A stretch of 5,495 nt of DNA, from assembly GCA_021814355.1 (NCBI GenBank), contig JAKAIJ010000181.1, forward strand, positions 1-5,495, written 5' to 3'. The position numbers and the translations under genes are program-made. The DNA comes from Acidobacteriota bacterium (GTDB lineage: Bacteria; Acidobacteriota; UBA4820; DSQY01). The notes below the pieces were generated by a model that ran no database searches, was not told where the DNA came from, and was given only the letters and a program-made list of their open reading frames with translations. This document shows, piece by piece, positions 1 through 5,495 of the stretch; the first letter of the stretch is position 1; each line of letters starts with the position of its first letter.

Positions 1-1
1 C

Positions 2-328
2 CTGGCGTGCGGCGTCGCGGCCTTCGTCCTCTTTCTGGTCCCCCGCACGCGCAGGAACTGGATCACCCTGAACCTCGGCTGCCTCCTGATCTACTCCAGC
101 GTCTACATCGAGAAGGGGATGGGGCTCATCATCCCGGGCTTCACGCCGGACACCCTGGGCGACATCTACGAGTACCGCCCCTCGGTGACCGAAGTCTTCG
201 TGGCCGCCGGGATCTTCTCGGTCGGTTTTTTGGTCTTCACCCTCATGCTGAAGGTGGCGGTTCCCATCATGCTGGGCGACTTCACCGTTCACCGCCGGGC
301 CGCCAAGCCCGTCTCCGCCGCGGCCTGA
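2..328 (+). CDS. NrfD-family (DsrP/HmcC-like) quinone-interacting membrane subunit, C-terminal part
   Basis: Only the last 108 residues are present; the 5' part lies outside the window. The frame is open from base 2 and ends at TGA 326-328. Three hydrophobic stretches are visible: the end of one helix (AAFVLFLVP), a second (LNLGCLLIYSSVYIE), and a third after the loop (VFVAAGIFSVGFLVFTLMLK). The segment EKGMGLIIPGFTP followed by LGDIYEYRPSVTE is characteristic, from family knowledge, of the last loop and helix of NrfD/PsrC-type proteins such as DsrP and HmcC. These are integral membrane subunits that exchange electrons between menaquinol and a partner iron-sulfur or cytochrome c subunit, usually with about ten helices. 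The partners would be encoded upstream, outside the window, so the exact complex (Dsr, Hmc, polysulfide reductase-like, alternative complex III) cannot be settled. The family call is fairly sure; the subtype is inference. Confidence 0.78.
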   Translation: MACGVAAFVLFLVPRTRRNWITLNLGCLLIYSSVYIEKGMGLIIPGFTPDTLGDIYEYRPSVTEVFVAAGIFSVGFLVFTLMLKVAVPIMLGDFTVHRRAAKPVSAAA

Positions 329-351
329 CGCGCGCGCCCGTCCGTCTCTCC

Positions 352-385
352 GGCCCGCGCCTTCGTGGCGCGGGCCTTCCGTTTT
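352..385 (+). terminator. Intrinsic terminator of the NrfD-like gene
   Basis: A perfect 10-bp inverted repeat, GGCCCGCGCC at 352-361 and GGCGCGGGCC at 367-376, encloses a five-base loop TTCGT. It is followed by TTCCGTTTT. The hairpin starts 23 bases after the stop codon of the NrfD-like gene and precedes the next gene by about 80 bases, as expected for a rho-independent terminator. The T run is interrupted, so termination could be incomplete. Confidence 0.8.
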
Positions 386-415
386 CCGCGGGGGCGGGTG
401 TTGAACCCGCCGCGG
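386..415 (+). other. Second hairpin in the NrfD-DUF302 gap
   Basis: GGCGGGT at 393-399 pairs with ACCCGCC at 405-411 across the loop GTTGA. In a longer fold, CCGCG at 386-390 can also pair with CGCGG at 411-415, leaving a three-G bulge. It directly follows the terminator T run and has no T tract of its own. It could be a backup stem, a leader structure or an operator. In a GC-rich spacer some stems are expected by chance, so the function is unassigned. Confidence 0.35.
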
Positions 416-429
416 CCATGGCTTAGCCT
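401..429 (+). promoter_or_regulatory. Weak candidate promoter for the DUF302 gene
   Basis: TTGAAC at 401-406 and TAGCCT at 424-429 are separated by 17 bases. This fits a sigma-70-like -35/-10 pair with a poor -10 hexamer. It lies after the terminator and about 37 bases before the DUF302 start codon, where a promoter is needed if the upstream transcript ends. The -35 box overlaps the hairpin at 393-411. The match is only modest and rests on position as much as on sequence. Confidence 0.28.
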
Positions 430-465
430 GTCTTCGCGGGCCGACGCGCCCGCCGGGAGGAGACG

Positions 466-867
466 ATGGCCGAAAGGCGCGGGTACGGGCTTTTCCGGGA
501 GAGCGACCGGGGGTTCGAGGAGGCGCGCGGGGCCCTTCTGGCGGCGCTGAAGAACCGAGGCTTCGGGGTGCTCTGGGAGATTGACGTCCAGAAGACCATG
601 AAGGAGAAGGTGGGGGCCGAGATGGCGCCCTACGTCATCCTCGGCGCCTGCAACCCGCCGGCCGCCCACCGGGCCTTCACGGCGGAGCCCGACATCGGCC
701 TCCTGCTGCCCTGCAACTGCATCGTCCGGCGCGAGGGGGGGCGGACCATCCTGGGCGCCGTCGAGCCCGGAACCCTTCTCGGCCTGACCGGACGGGGCGA
801 CTTGGCGCCCCTCGCCGGAGAGGTGGCCGAAGCCCTCGCCGCGGCGGTGGACGAGGCCGCGGGCTGA
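466..867 (+). CDS. DUF302 family protein
   Basis: A complete protein of 133 residues, the usual size for a single-domain DUF302 protein (PF03625). The ATG is preceded by GGGAGGAG at 455-462, a strong ribosome binding site. The core runs roughly from residue 15 to 120. The family signature is clear: GFGVLWEIDVQKTMKEK (residues 32-48), then YVILGACNPPAAHRA (56-70), then EPDIGLLLPCN (74-84). No signal peptide or membrane helix is visible, so it is probably cytoplasmic. Cys62, Cys83 and Cys85 stand in or next to the conserved blocks and could bind a metal or take part in redox chemistry; that is inference. The biochemical role of the family is not established, although members are often found near sulfur-oxidation, respiratory or metal-handling genes. 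Here it follows an NrfD-type gene, but a terminator separates them, so it is probably transcribed at least partly on its own. Confidence 0.9.
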   Translation: MAERRGYGLFRESDRGFEEARGALLAALKNRGFGVLWEIDVQKTMKEKVGAEMAPYVILGACNPPAAHRAFTAEPDIGLLLPCNCIVRREGGRTILGAVEPGTLLGLTGRGDLAPLAGEVAEALAAAVDEAAG

Positions 868-899
868 AGGTCCCGTGGCCCCAGGCGGCCCGCCCGCTG

Positions 900-908
900 T
901 GCTAGAAT
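900..908 (+). promoter_or_regulatory. Extended -10 promoter element of the cyclase-kinase operon
   Basis: TGCTAGAAT at 900-908 is an extended -10 element (TGn followed by TAGAAT, five of six bases matching TATAAT). It is one of the very few A/T-rich spots in a highly GC-rich stretch, 33 bases after the DUF302 stop codon. No convincing -35 hexamer sits 16-18 bases upstream, which an extended -10 can tolerate. Transcription would begin near 914-916. The element overlaps the ATG at 907-909, so that ATG would not be in the message; this bears on the start of the next gene. Confidence 0.55.
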
Positions 909-942
909 GCGGCCGCCGATCCCGCGGGAGTCCCGGCGTCCT

Positions 943-950
943 GGAGGAGG
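943..950 (+). promoter_or_regulatory. Ribosome binding site that decides the start of the GGDEF gene
   Basis: GGAGGAGG at 943-950 is a near-perfect Shine-Dalgarno match. Its first GGAGG (943-947) leaves four bases before the in-frame TTG at 952-954. The spacing is short but workable. No comparable site lies before the ATG at 907, which favours the TTG start. Confidence 0.5.
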
Positions 951-951
951 C

Positions 952-3198
952 TTGGGGAAGCGCCGTCCGGGCCACTACATCCTGCTTTTCTCGCTGGCGG
1001 CCACGGCCGCGGGGGAGGCCTACGTCTACGGCCCCGACGTGCGGGCCGCCTGGACCCTCCCGCTGCTGCTGGCGGGGTTCGTCCTCGCCTACACCTTCGA
1101 CGTCCCGCTTCCCGGCCTAGGCCGGACCAACGCGGACCACCTCGTGGCGTTTCCGGCGGCGCTGCTGCTGGACAACCCCGCGGCGGCCGGGGCCGCCGCC
1201 GCAGCGGGGTACCTCGCCAGCCGCCTCTGGAACCCGGGTCCGCGAAAAATGGGCCTGAGCCACGCGGTGGACACCCTGCAGCTCGGCGTCTCGGTGACCA
1301 CGGGCACCGGACTGGTGCGGGCCCTGGGCGCCTTCACCCCCGAGAGCTCCAATGGGCGCAGCCTGATGGTGCTCGCCGCGGGCGCATGGCTCCAGTTCGG
1401 CGTGAGCCTCGTGGTGGTGGCGATCCACCGGGCGGTCCAGGACTCCGCCGGGGCGAAGGGCGGCTCCTTCTGGGGCGGGGCGTGGAGGAGCCTGCTCTGG
1501 CTCACTCTCTCCATTCCTTATCTGGGGCTGGTCCTCTTCGAGATCGCCAGCGGCCAGGTCCTCGAGGTGGTGCTGAGCCTCCTGCCCCTGCTCGCCATCG
1601 CCTGGGTCCTCAGGCTCACCGGGGAGCAGGAGCAGAAGAACGCCGCGCTCGTAGAGTCCTCCCGCCGCCAGGAGTTTCTCCTCCAGATGCTCGCGAGCGA
1701 GAGCGGCTCCCTGGAAAACGAGTCCTTCCTCAAGAACCTTCTCACGGGATTGAACGAGTTCATTCCCTGGGACGCGGAGCTCGTCTTCGTGGTGGAGACG
1801 CCCTTCCAACGGGAGCCCATCCTCTTCTCGCGCACGGGCCTTCCCATGGATCCCCACGGCGCCAAGGCCCGCCTGGAGGCGTTCCTGGACGAGGGGGCGC
1901 TCCAGCTCGCCCGCTCCTCCTCGGGCCGCGGGACCTTCGGACCCCTGCTGATCCCCGGGGCGGCCCAGCAGATGGTGGTCCCCCTCGCCACCCGCGAGGT
2001 GGCCTTCGGGGCGCTGGTGGTGGAACGGGAAGGCGACCGCCCCTTCACGGAAACCGAGGTCCAGTTCGTGAGCCTCGCCCTGGGGCAGATCGGCCGGTAC
2101 GTCCAGGACGAGATCCTCAAACGCCAGATCCTCTCCACCAACCGCCGGCTCGTCCACCAGACCCACTACCTGTCGGAGATCCTGGATGTCTCCAAGCTCC
2201 TCAAGATTCACATGGACGCCCGGGCCATCCTCGAGAAGGTCGCCCAGGGGATCCGGGACGGGCTCGGCTTCCAGAGCGTCCTGGTGAGCCTCTACCGGGA
2301 GGAGGAGGGGGTCTTCGAGCGGGTCGCCCAGGCGGGCGAGGACGCCCGGTGGGACGAGATCCGGAAGGCCCGTCCGCCCGCGTCCGAGATTCTCGGCATG
2401 CTCCAGGAGCGCTACCGGACGGGGAGCTCCTACTACATCCGCAACGCCGCCGCCGCCCCCTTCCACGTGATGCCGTCCCAGCCGCGCCCCCGCGCGGAGG
2501 CGGACGACTGGGACCCCAGCGACTTCCTCCTCGTTCCCATGCAGGACAAGGACAACCGGCTCATCGGCATCCTCTCGGTGGACGAACCGATGGACGGCAA
2601 GATCCCCTCCATGGAGGCCCTGAGCGCCCTTGAGATCATCGCCAACCAGGCGGTCCAGGCGTTGGAGAGCTCGCAGGTGCACGCCCTCGTCCGCCACCAG
2701 GCGGTGGTGGACGGGCTGACCGGCCTCTACAACCACCGCCACTTCCACGAGACGCTCGTGCGCGTAGCCCGGGAGCACGCGGCGTCCGGGCGCCCCTTCG
2801 CGGTCCTCATGATGGACCTCGACAACTTCAAGGCCACCAACGACCGGTGGGGGCACCTCGCGGGGGACGCCGTCCTGCGGGGCATCGGGGAGGTGGTCTT
2901 CTCGGTGACCCGGAAGGAGGACCTTCCGGCGCGTTACGGCGGCGAGGAGTTCGCCGTCATCCTCCCCGGTCTCGACGCGGAGCGGGCGGCGGCGGTGGCG
3001 GAGCGGGTGCGCCGGCTGGTGGCGGAGCGCGCCTTCGAGGCGGAGGGGACCTCGGAGCCCGTCCGGGTGACCGTCTCGGTGGGCGTAGCCGCGTATCCCG
3101 AACACGGGGAGGACCACCGCCGCGTCCTGGACCAGGCGGACGCGGCGCTATACCGCGCCAAGAAAGCGGGCAAGAACCGCGTCTGGCGGGAGGGCTGA
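952..3198 (+). CDS. Membrane-anchored GAF-GAF-GGDEF diguanylate cyclase
   Basis: Makes cyclic di-GMP from two GTP at the inner membrane. With the TTG start at 952 it has 748 residues; the same frame also has an ATG at 907 (763 residues), but that codon overlaps a promoter-like -10 element and lacks a ribosome binding site. Residues 9 to about 222 form a multi-helix membrane module of roughly six or seven hydrophobic segments that I cannot assign to a named sensor family. A short charged linker follows (GEQEQKNAALVESSRRQEF, from 224). Residues ~245-390 and ~410-577 look like two GAF domains, the second being clearer. The GGDEF domain starts at DGLTGLYN (587). It has the metal-binding D622 in MDLDNFK, N630 and D639 for guanine recognition, the catalytic motif YGGEEF (GGEEF at 663-667), and an I-site RKED at 654-657, five residues before GGEEF. 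It should therefore be active and product-inhibited. The kinase gene begins one base after its stop. The cyclase call is firm; the signals sensed are unknown. Confidence 0.93.
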   Translation: MGKRRPGHYILLFSLAATAAGEAYVYGPDVRAAWTLPLLLAGFVLAYTFDVPLPGLGRTNADHLVAFPAALLLDNPAAAGAAAAAGYLASRLWNPGPRKMGLSHAVDTLQLGVSVTTGTGLVRALGAFTPESSNGRSLMVLAAGAWLQFGVSLVVVAIHRAVQDSAGAKGGSFWGGAWRSLLWLTLSIPYLGLVLFEIASGQVLEVVLSLLPLLAIAWVLRLTGEQEQKNAALVESSRRQEFLLQMLASESGSLENESFLKNLLTGLNEFIPWDAELVFVVETPFQREPILFSRTGLPMDPHGAKARLEAFLDEGALQLARSSSGRGTFGPLLIPGAAQQMVVPLATREVAFGALVVEREGDRPFTETEVQFVSLALGQIGRYVQDEILKRQILSTNRRLVHQTHYLSEILDVSKLLKIHMDARAILEKVAQGIRDGLGFQSVLVSLYREEEGVFERVAQAGEDARWDEIRKARPPASEILGMLQERYRTGSSYYIRNAAAAPFHVMPSQPRPRAEADDWDPSDFLLVPMQDKDNRLIGILSVDEPMDGKIPSMEALSALEIIANQAVQALESSQVHALVRHQAVVDGLTGLYNHRHFHETLVRVAREHAASGRPFAVLMMDLDNFKATNDRWGHLAGDAVLRGIGEVVFSVTRKEDLPARYGGEEFAVILPGLDAERAAAVAERVRRLVAERAFEAEGTSEPVRVTVSVGVAAYPEHGEDHRRVLDQADAALYRAKKAGKNRVWREG

Positions 3199-3199
3199 G

Positions 3200-5116
3200 A
3201 TGGCTGCCGGGCCGGGCCGCGTGGGGCGCTACCAGATCCTGAAGGAGCTCGGCAAGGGCGCGATGGGCGTGGTGTACCTCGCCCATGACCCCCAGATCGG
3301 GCGGAAGGTGGCGGTCAAGACCATCAAGCCTAAGGAGGGCGCGCGCCCCGAGGAAGTGGCGGAGGGCCGCGCCCGGTTCCTCCGGGAGGCGCAGGCGGCC
3401 GGCAAGCTCCTCCACCCCGGCATCGTCACCATCTTCGACGTCTTCGAGGAGCAGGGGACGATGTTCATCGTCATGGAGTACGTCGAGGGGCTCCTGCTTG
3501 ACCACTTCTGCGTTCGCGGGCGCCTGCTGCCCCTCGAGAACGCCCTCTCCCTCGTCTGCCAGGGGCTCTCCGCCCTCGACTACGCGCACCGCCACGGGAT
3601 TGTCCACCGGGACATCAAGCCCTGCAACATGATGGTGGTGGACGGCGCGTCGCTGAAGGTGATGGACTTCGGGCTCGCCAAGGAGGTGGACGCCCACCTC
3701 ACTCAAACGGGCACGGTCATCGGGACGCCCCACTACATGTCCCCCGAGCAGATCCAGGGCAAGCTCCTGGACGGCCGCTCGGACCTCTTCTCCATGGGGG
3801 TGGTCCTCTACGAGCTGGTGACGGGGGAGCGCCCCTTCCGCGGGGAGTCCCTCTCCACCATCATTTACAAGATCCTCCACGAGACCCCCGCGGAGCCTCG
3901 GGCCCTCAACCCCGACCTGCCCGAGCCCCTCAGCCGGATCATCCAGAAGGCCCTCGGCAAGAGCCCCGAGGACCGCTACCTCACGGGGTCGGCCTTCATC
4001 CACGCGCTCCAGCACTACGCCGAGATGGACCTCGGCCAGAGCATGGTGGGCGCCTCCTTCACCCCGGTCCCCGCCCCAGAGGTCCTGCCGCCGCCGCCCT
4101 CGGGGGTGCGCCGCCCGAAGGCCGCGCGCAGGCGCGGCGGACGCAAGTACTGGATCGGAGGCGCGGTGGCGGCTCTCGCGCTGGCCGCCGCGGCCACCGC
4201 GGGGTACCTCTTCCTGAAGCCGGGTTCCGGCAAGCCCGCGGTGGCGGCCCACGAGGAGAAGCTCCCCCGGCCCGTGGGGGTGGCCACGACTCCGCCGGGC
4301 GCTCAGCTCTTCCTCGACGGCAAGCCCGTGGTGGCGGTGACCCTCGCCTCGGGGGACCCGAGGCCCCATCAGGTGGAAGCGCGGCTCGGGTGCCTCTCGG
4401 CGAAGGCCGAGGTGCGCAACACGCCGGACCAGAAGGACCTGACCTTGACGCTCGTCCCCTCGGGTTCCTTCTCGTTCCGCGTGGACTCCACGCCCCCCGG
4501 GGCGGCGGTCTCGGTGGACGGGAAGGAGACGGGGCTCAAGACCCCCGCCGACCTGCCCCGCGCCGACTGCTCCGCCTTCACCGTTACGCTGGTCCTCGAG
4601 GGCCGCGAGCTCTGGGAGAGAAGGGTGGACCCTTCGAAGGAGCCCGCCCTCGCCGCTTCTCTCGGCGACGCGGTACCGCGCGGCACGTTGCGGCTCGAGG
4701 CAGCCTCTGCTACCATTAGATTTTACCTGGGAGACCGGCTGCTGGGGGCTCCGGGGCAGGAGGTCCAGCTCCCTGAGGGCGAGCACGCCGTGCGGGTGGT
4801 GGACCCGGCGGTGCGGGGTTCCCGGGAGGAGCGCGTGACGGTGCAGGGCGGCAAGACGGCCCGGCTCCGCGCGACGGCCTTCGCAGTGGGGAGGGTGTTT
4901 CTCCACGGCGCGCCGCAGGACGACGGCAAGGTGTTCGTGGACGGGGCCTTCCTCGACGACTTGCCGCTGGTGGGAACGCAGCCGCTGGCCACGGGACCGC
5001 ACCAGTTTCGGGCCGTCGGTCCCGGGGGCCGCGAGGTCCGGTTTACCTGGAACGTGCGCGATGGCGAGCAGACGAAGGTGGTCCATTTCGATAACCGCAC
5101 CGTGGAGGACCGCTAG
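3200..5116 (+). CDS. Transmembrane Ser/Thr protein kinase with PEGA-like repeats
   Basis: A bacterial Hanks-type (PknB-like) kinase of 638 residues. The ATG is one base after the cyclase stop (TGAGATG) and is preceded by GGGAGGG at 3188-3194, so translation is probably coupled. The cytoplasmic catalytic domain covers residues 11 to about 270. Visible motifs are the glycine loop GKGAMGVV (18-25), K40 in VAVK, E63 of helix C, the catalytic loop HRDIKPCN (136-143), DFG (156-158), the activation segment TGTVIGTPHYMSPEQ (170-184) and D195 in SDLFSMG. All key residues are present, and HRD marks an RD kinase activated by activation-loop phosphorylation. A Pro-rich and then Arg/Lys-rich stretch leads to one membrane helix (318-339). 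Outside the membrane lie about four beta-type repeats, from near 359, 421, 495 and 563. The first two carry PEGA hallmarks (TTPPGAQLFLDG; STPPGAAVSVDG); the third and fourth are more divergent. PEGA modules are thought to bind cell-envelope components. The sensory ligand and substrates are not visible. Confidence 0.94.
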   Translation: MAAGPGRVGRYQILKELGKGAMGVVYLAHDPQIGRKVAVKTIKPKEGARPEEVAEGRARFLREAQAAGKLLHPGIVTIFDVFEEQGTMFIVMEYVEGLLLDHFCVRGRLLPLENALSLVCQGLSALDYAHRHGIVHRDIKPCNMMVVDGASLKVMDFGLAKEVDAHLTQTGTVIGTPHYMSPEQIQGKLLDGRSDLFSMGVVLYELVTGERPFRGESLSTIIYKILHETPAEPRALNPDLPEPLSRIIQKALGKSPEDRYLTGSAFIHALQHYAEMDLGQSMVGASFTPVPAPEVLPPPPSGVRRPKAARRRGGRKYWIGGAVAALALAAAATAGYLFLKPGSGKPAVAAHEEKLPRPVGVATTPPGAQLFLDGKPVVAVTLASGDPRPHQVEARLGCLSAKAEVRNTPDQKDLTLTLVPSGSFSFRVDSTPPGAAVSVDGKETGLKTPADLPRADCSAFTVTLVLEGRELWERRVDPSKEPALAASLGDAVPRGTLRLEAASATIRFYLGDRLLGAPGQEVQLPEGEHAVRVVDPAVRGSREERVTVQGGKTARLRATAFAVGRVFLHGAPQDDGKVFVDGAFLDDLPLVGTQPLATGPHQFRAVGPGGREVRFTWNVRDGEQTKVVHFDNRTVEDR

Positions 5117-5261
5117 CCTCTTGTCCGCGGCGCTCGCCTGCGCCGCCGTCTCCGCCCAGTCCCCCCCCGCCCCGTTTCCCCCCGCCCCCCACGCCCGCCC
5201 GGCGGCCGCGCCGGCCCTCGCGGCGGGGCGCGACGCCCCCTTCCGCGGGGGCGGGGAGAGG
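5061..5261 (+). CDS. Possible N-terminal part of a secreted Pro/Ala-rich protein
   Basis: This frame starts at ATG 5061, inside the kinase gene (56-base overlap), and stays open past the composition break. I end it at 5261, where native-looking sequence stops. Residues 1-33 resemble a signal peptide: arginines near the start (MASRRRW), a hydrophobic core (ASLLSAALACAAV) and a possible cleavage site SAQ. A Pro/Ala-rich stretch follows (SPPAPFPPAPHARPAAAPA), typical of a linker in an exported protein. Between 5115 and 5261, 20 of the 21 A/T bases fall at codon positions 1 or 2, as expected for a real gene in this genome. A minus-strand frame shares the same third positions, so this is not conclusive. 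Weak points are the long overlap and the lack of a good ribosome binding site before 5061. TTG 5121 has GGAGG 12 bases upstream but would leave a very short signal peptide. Product unknown. Confidence 0.35.
5234..5253. repeat. GC-rich inverted repeat near the composition break
   Basis: CGCCCCC at 5234-5240 and GGGGGCG at 5247-5253 can pair across the loop TTCCGC. There is no T tract on either side, so it does not look like a normal terminator. It lies within the tentative secreted-protein frame and just left of the drop in G+C. It may be a chance product of the extreme base composition or part of a repeat that favoured misassembly. Confidence 0.35.
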
Positions 5262-5321
5262 GATTGCAATGGCAGGAACAATGAGCGGAAAGGGGAAAAA
5301 CCCGCTTGCCGGCAAGGCAGC
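5262..5321. other. Composition break, probable chimeric junction
   Basis: Left of about 5262 the sequence is extremely G+C-rich, with G/C at nearly every third codon position. From here to the end it is about half G+C with A/T-ending codons. No gene can be followed through this segment. The plus-strand Pro/Ala-rich frame loses its codon pattern at the left edge, and the minus-strand acyl-CoA synthetase loses family resemblance at the right edge. A perfect 12-base palindrome, CTTGCCGGCAAG (5305-5316), lies inside. The exact join cannot be fixed by eye. Confidence 0.6.
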
Positions 5322-5495
5322 GCCGGATTTCAGCATGCCCATGTGCTCCAGCCGGTCCATGAAAATGATGTGTCCCTGCTCGCTGATATTCACGGCATCT
5401 CCCGTATAGCACCAGCCGTTTACCAGCGTGGCTTTCGTCTTGTCCGGGTTTTTATGATAAGCGGTGAACATGCAGTCTGAAGCAACGAGCAGTTC
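5322..5495 (-). CDS. Fragment of an AMP-binding acyl-CoA synthetase
   Basis: On the minus strand the frame is open from the window edge, so the 5' part of the gene is missing. The 58 residues shown match the region around the A8 motif of class I AMP-forming acyl-CoA synthetases. A stretch like FTAYHKNPDKTKATLVNGW is followed by CYTGDAVNISEQGHIIFMDR and then LEHMGMLKSG. From family knowledge this is the hinge between the large N-terminal and the small C-terminal domain; the Asp of TGD binds the AMP ribose. After KSG the family expects a segment leading into the C-terminal domain, but here the frame reads AALPASGFFPFPLIV and then low-complexity Gly/Arg sequence down to a stop near 5043. The gene is thus broken at the junction. 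Its ~52% G+C and codons such as GCT, CAT, AAA and GTT differ sharply from all other genes here, pointing to another source genome. The fatty-acid substrate cannot be told. Confidence 0.7.

Noticed and set aside
289..975. Minus-strand 228-codon frame across the DUF302 gene
   Set aside because: It overlaps three plus-strand elements, including a terminator and a well-supported gene, and shows no domain or ribosome binding site.
1386..2633. Plus-strand 415-codon frame inside the cyclase gene
   Set aside because: An out-of-frame shadow, rich in Pro, Gly and Arg, inside a gene with clear GAF and GGDEF motifs.
1117..3117. Long minus-strand open frame opposite the cyclase gene (666 codons)
   Set aside because: It mirrors the cyclase codons and its product is a low-information mix rich in Gly, Arg, Glu and His with no recognisable domain. 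Long antisense frames are expected with such high G/C at third positions.
2957..5281. Long minus-strand open frame opposite the kinase gene (774 codons)
   Set aside because: Same cause. The plus strand there encodes a kinase with every catalytic motif, and the antisense product has no domain.
5296..5320. Minus-strand hairpin at the CTTGCCGGCAAG palindrome followed by five T residues, as a terminator for the acyl-CoA synthetase
   Set aside because: The stem is only about five pairs with a bulge, and the enzyme would end without its C-terminal domain. It lies in the suspected junction, so its context is unreliable.
5061..5480. Plus-strand frame continuing through the composition break as one 139-residue protein
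   Set aside because: After about 5261 the codon-position pattern is lost, and the DNA encodes a recognisable acyl-CoA synthetase on the other strand. Only the left part was kept, at low confidence.

Overview
The window is about 70-75% G+C over its first ~5,260 bases. It carries three complete genes and one partial gene on the plus strand, plus a possible fourth gene cut short near the right end. The mix of an NrfD-type respiratory membrane subunit, a GAF/GGDEF signalling protein and a PEGA-bearing Ser/Thr kinase suits a high-GC, metabolically anaerobic or facultative bacterium. Acidobacteriota (for example Thermoanaerobaculia or Holophagae) or a former deltaproteobacterial lineage are the best guesses. 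This is an inference from gene style and composition; there is no marker gene.

Left part (1-465): the last 108 residues of an NrfD/DsrP/HmcC-like quinone-interacting membrane protein, closed by a perfect 10-bp GC hairpin followed by T residues (intrinsic terminator). A second hairpin and a weak promoter candidate follow. Next (466-867) is a complete DUF302 protein with a good ribosome binding site.

Centre (900-5116): a two-gene signalling operon. The first gene is a membrane-anchored diguanylate cyclase (multi-TM sensor, two GAF domains, GGDEF with intact catalytic motif and I-site). The second starts one base after its stop codon. It is a transmembrane Ser/Thr protein kinase with a complete catalytic domain, one TM helix and about four PEGA-like repeats outside the membrane. 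An extended -10 element (TGCTAGAAT) lies just upstream and overlaps the first ATG, so the cyclase more likely starts at a TTG 45 bases downstream that has a GGAGG site. The pair suggests joint control of c-di-GMP synthesis and protein phosphorylation by envelope or cytoplasmic signals.

Right part (5061-5495): a frame overlapping the kinase 3' end reads like a signal peptide followed by a Pro/Ala-rich segment, with nearly all A/T bases at codon positions 1 and 2. It runs only to about 5261. There the composition drops abruptly to ~52% G+C, and the last ~175 bases encode, on the minus strand, part of an AMP-binding acyl-CoA synthetase with different codon use. That gene loses family resemblance within the junction. 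A chimeric assembly end is the most economical explanation; a real insertion or transfer is the alternative. I see no CRISPR array, tRNA, rRNA or mobile-element gene. The most noteworthy real biology is the tightly coupled cyclase-kinase pair and the possible secreted protein behind it.
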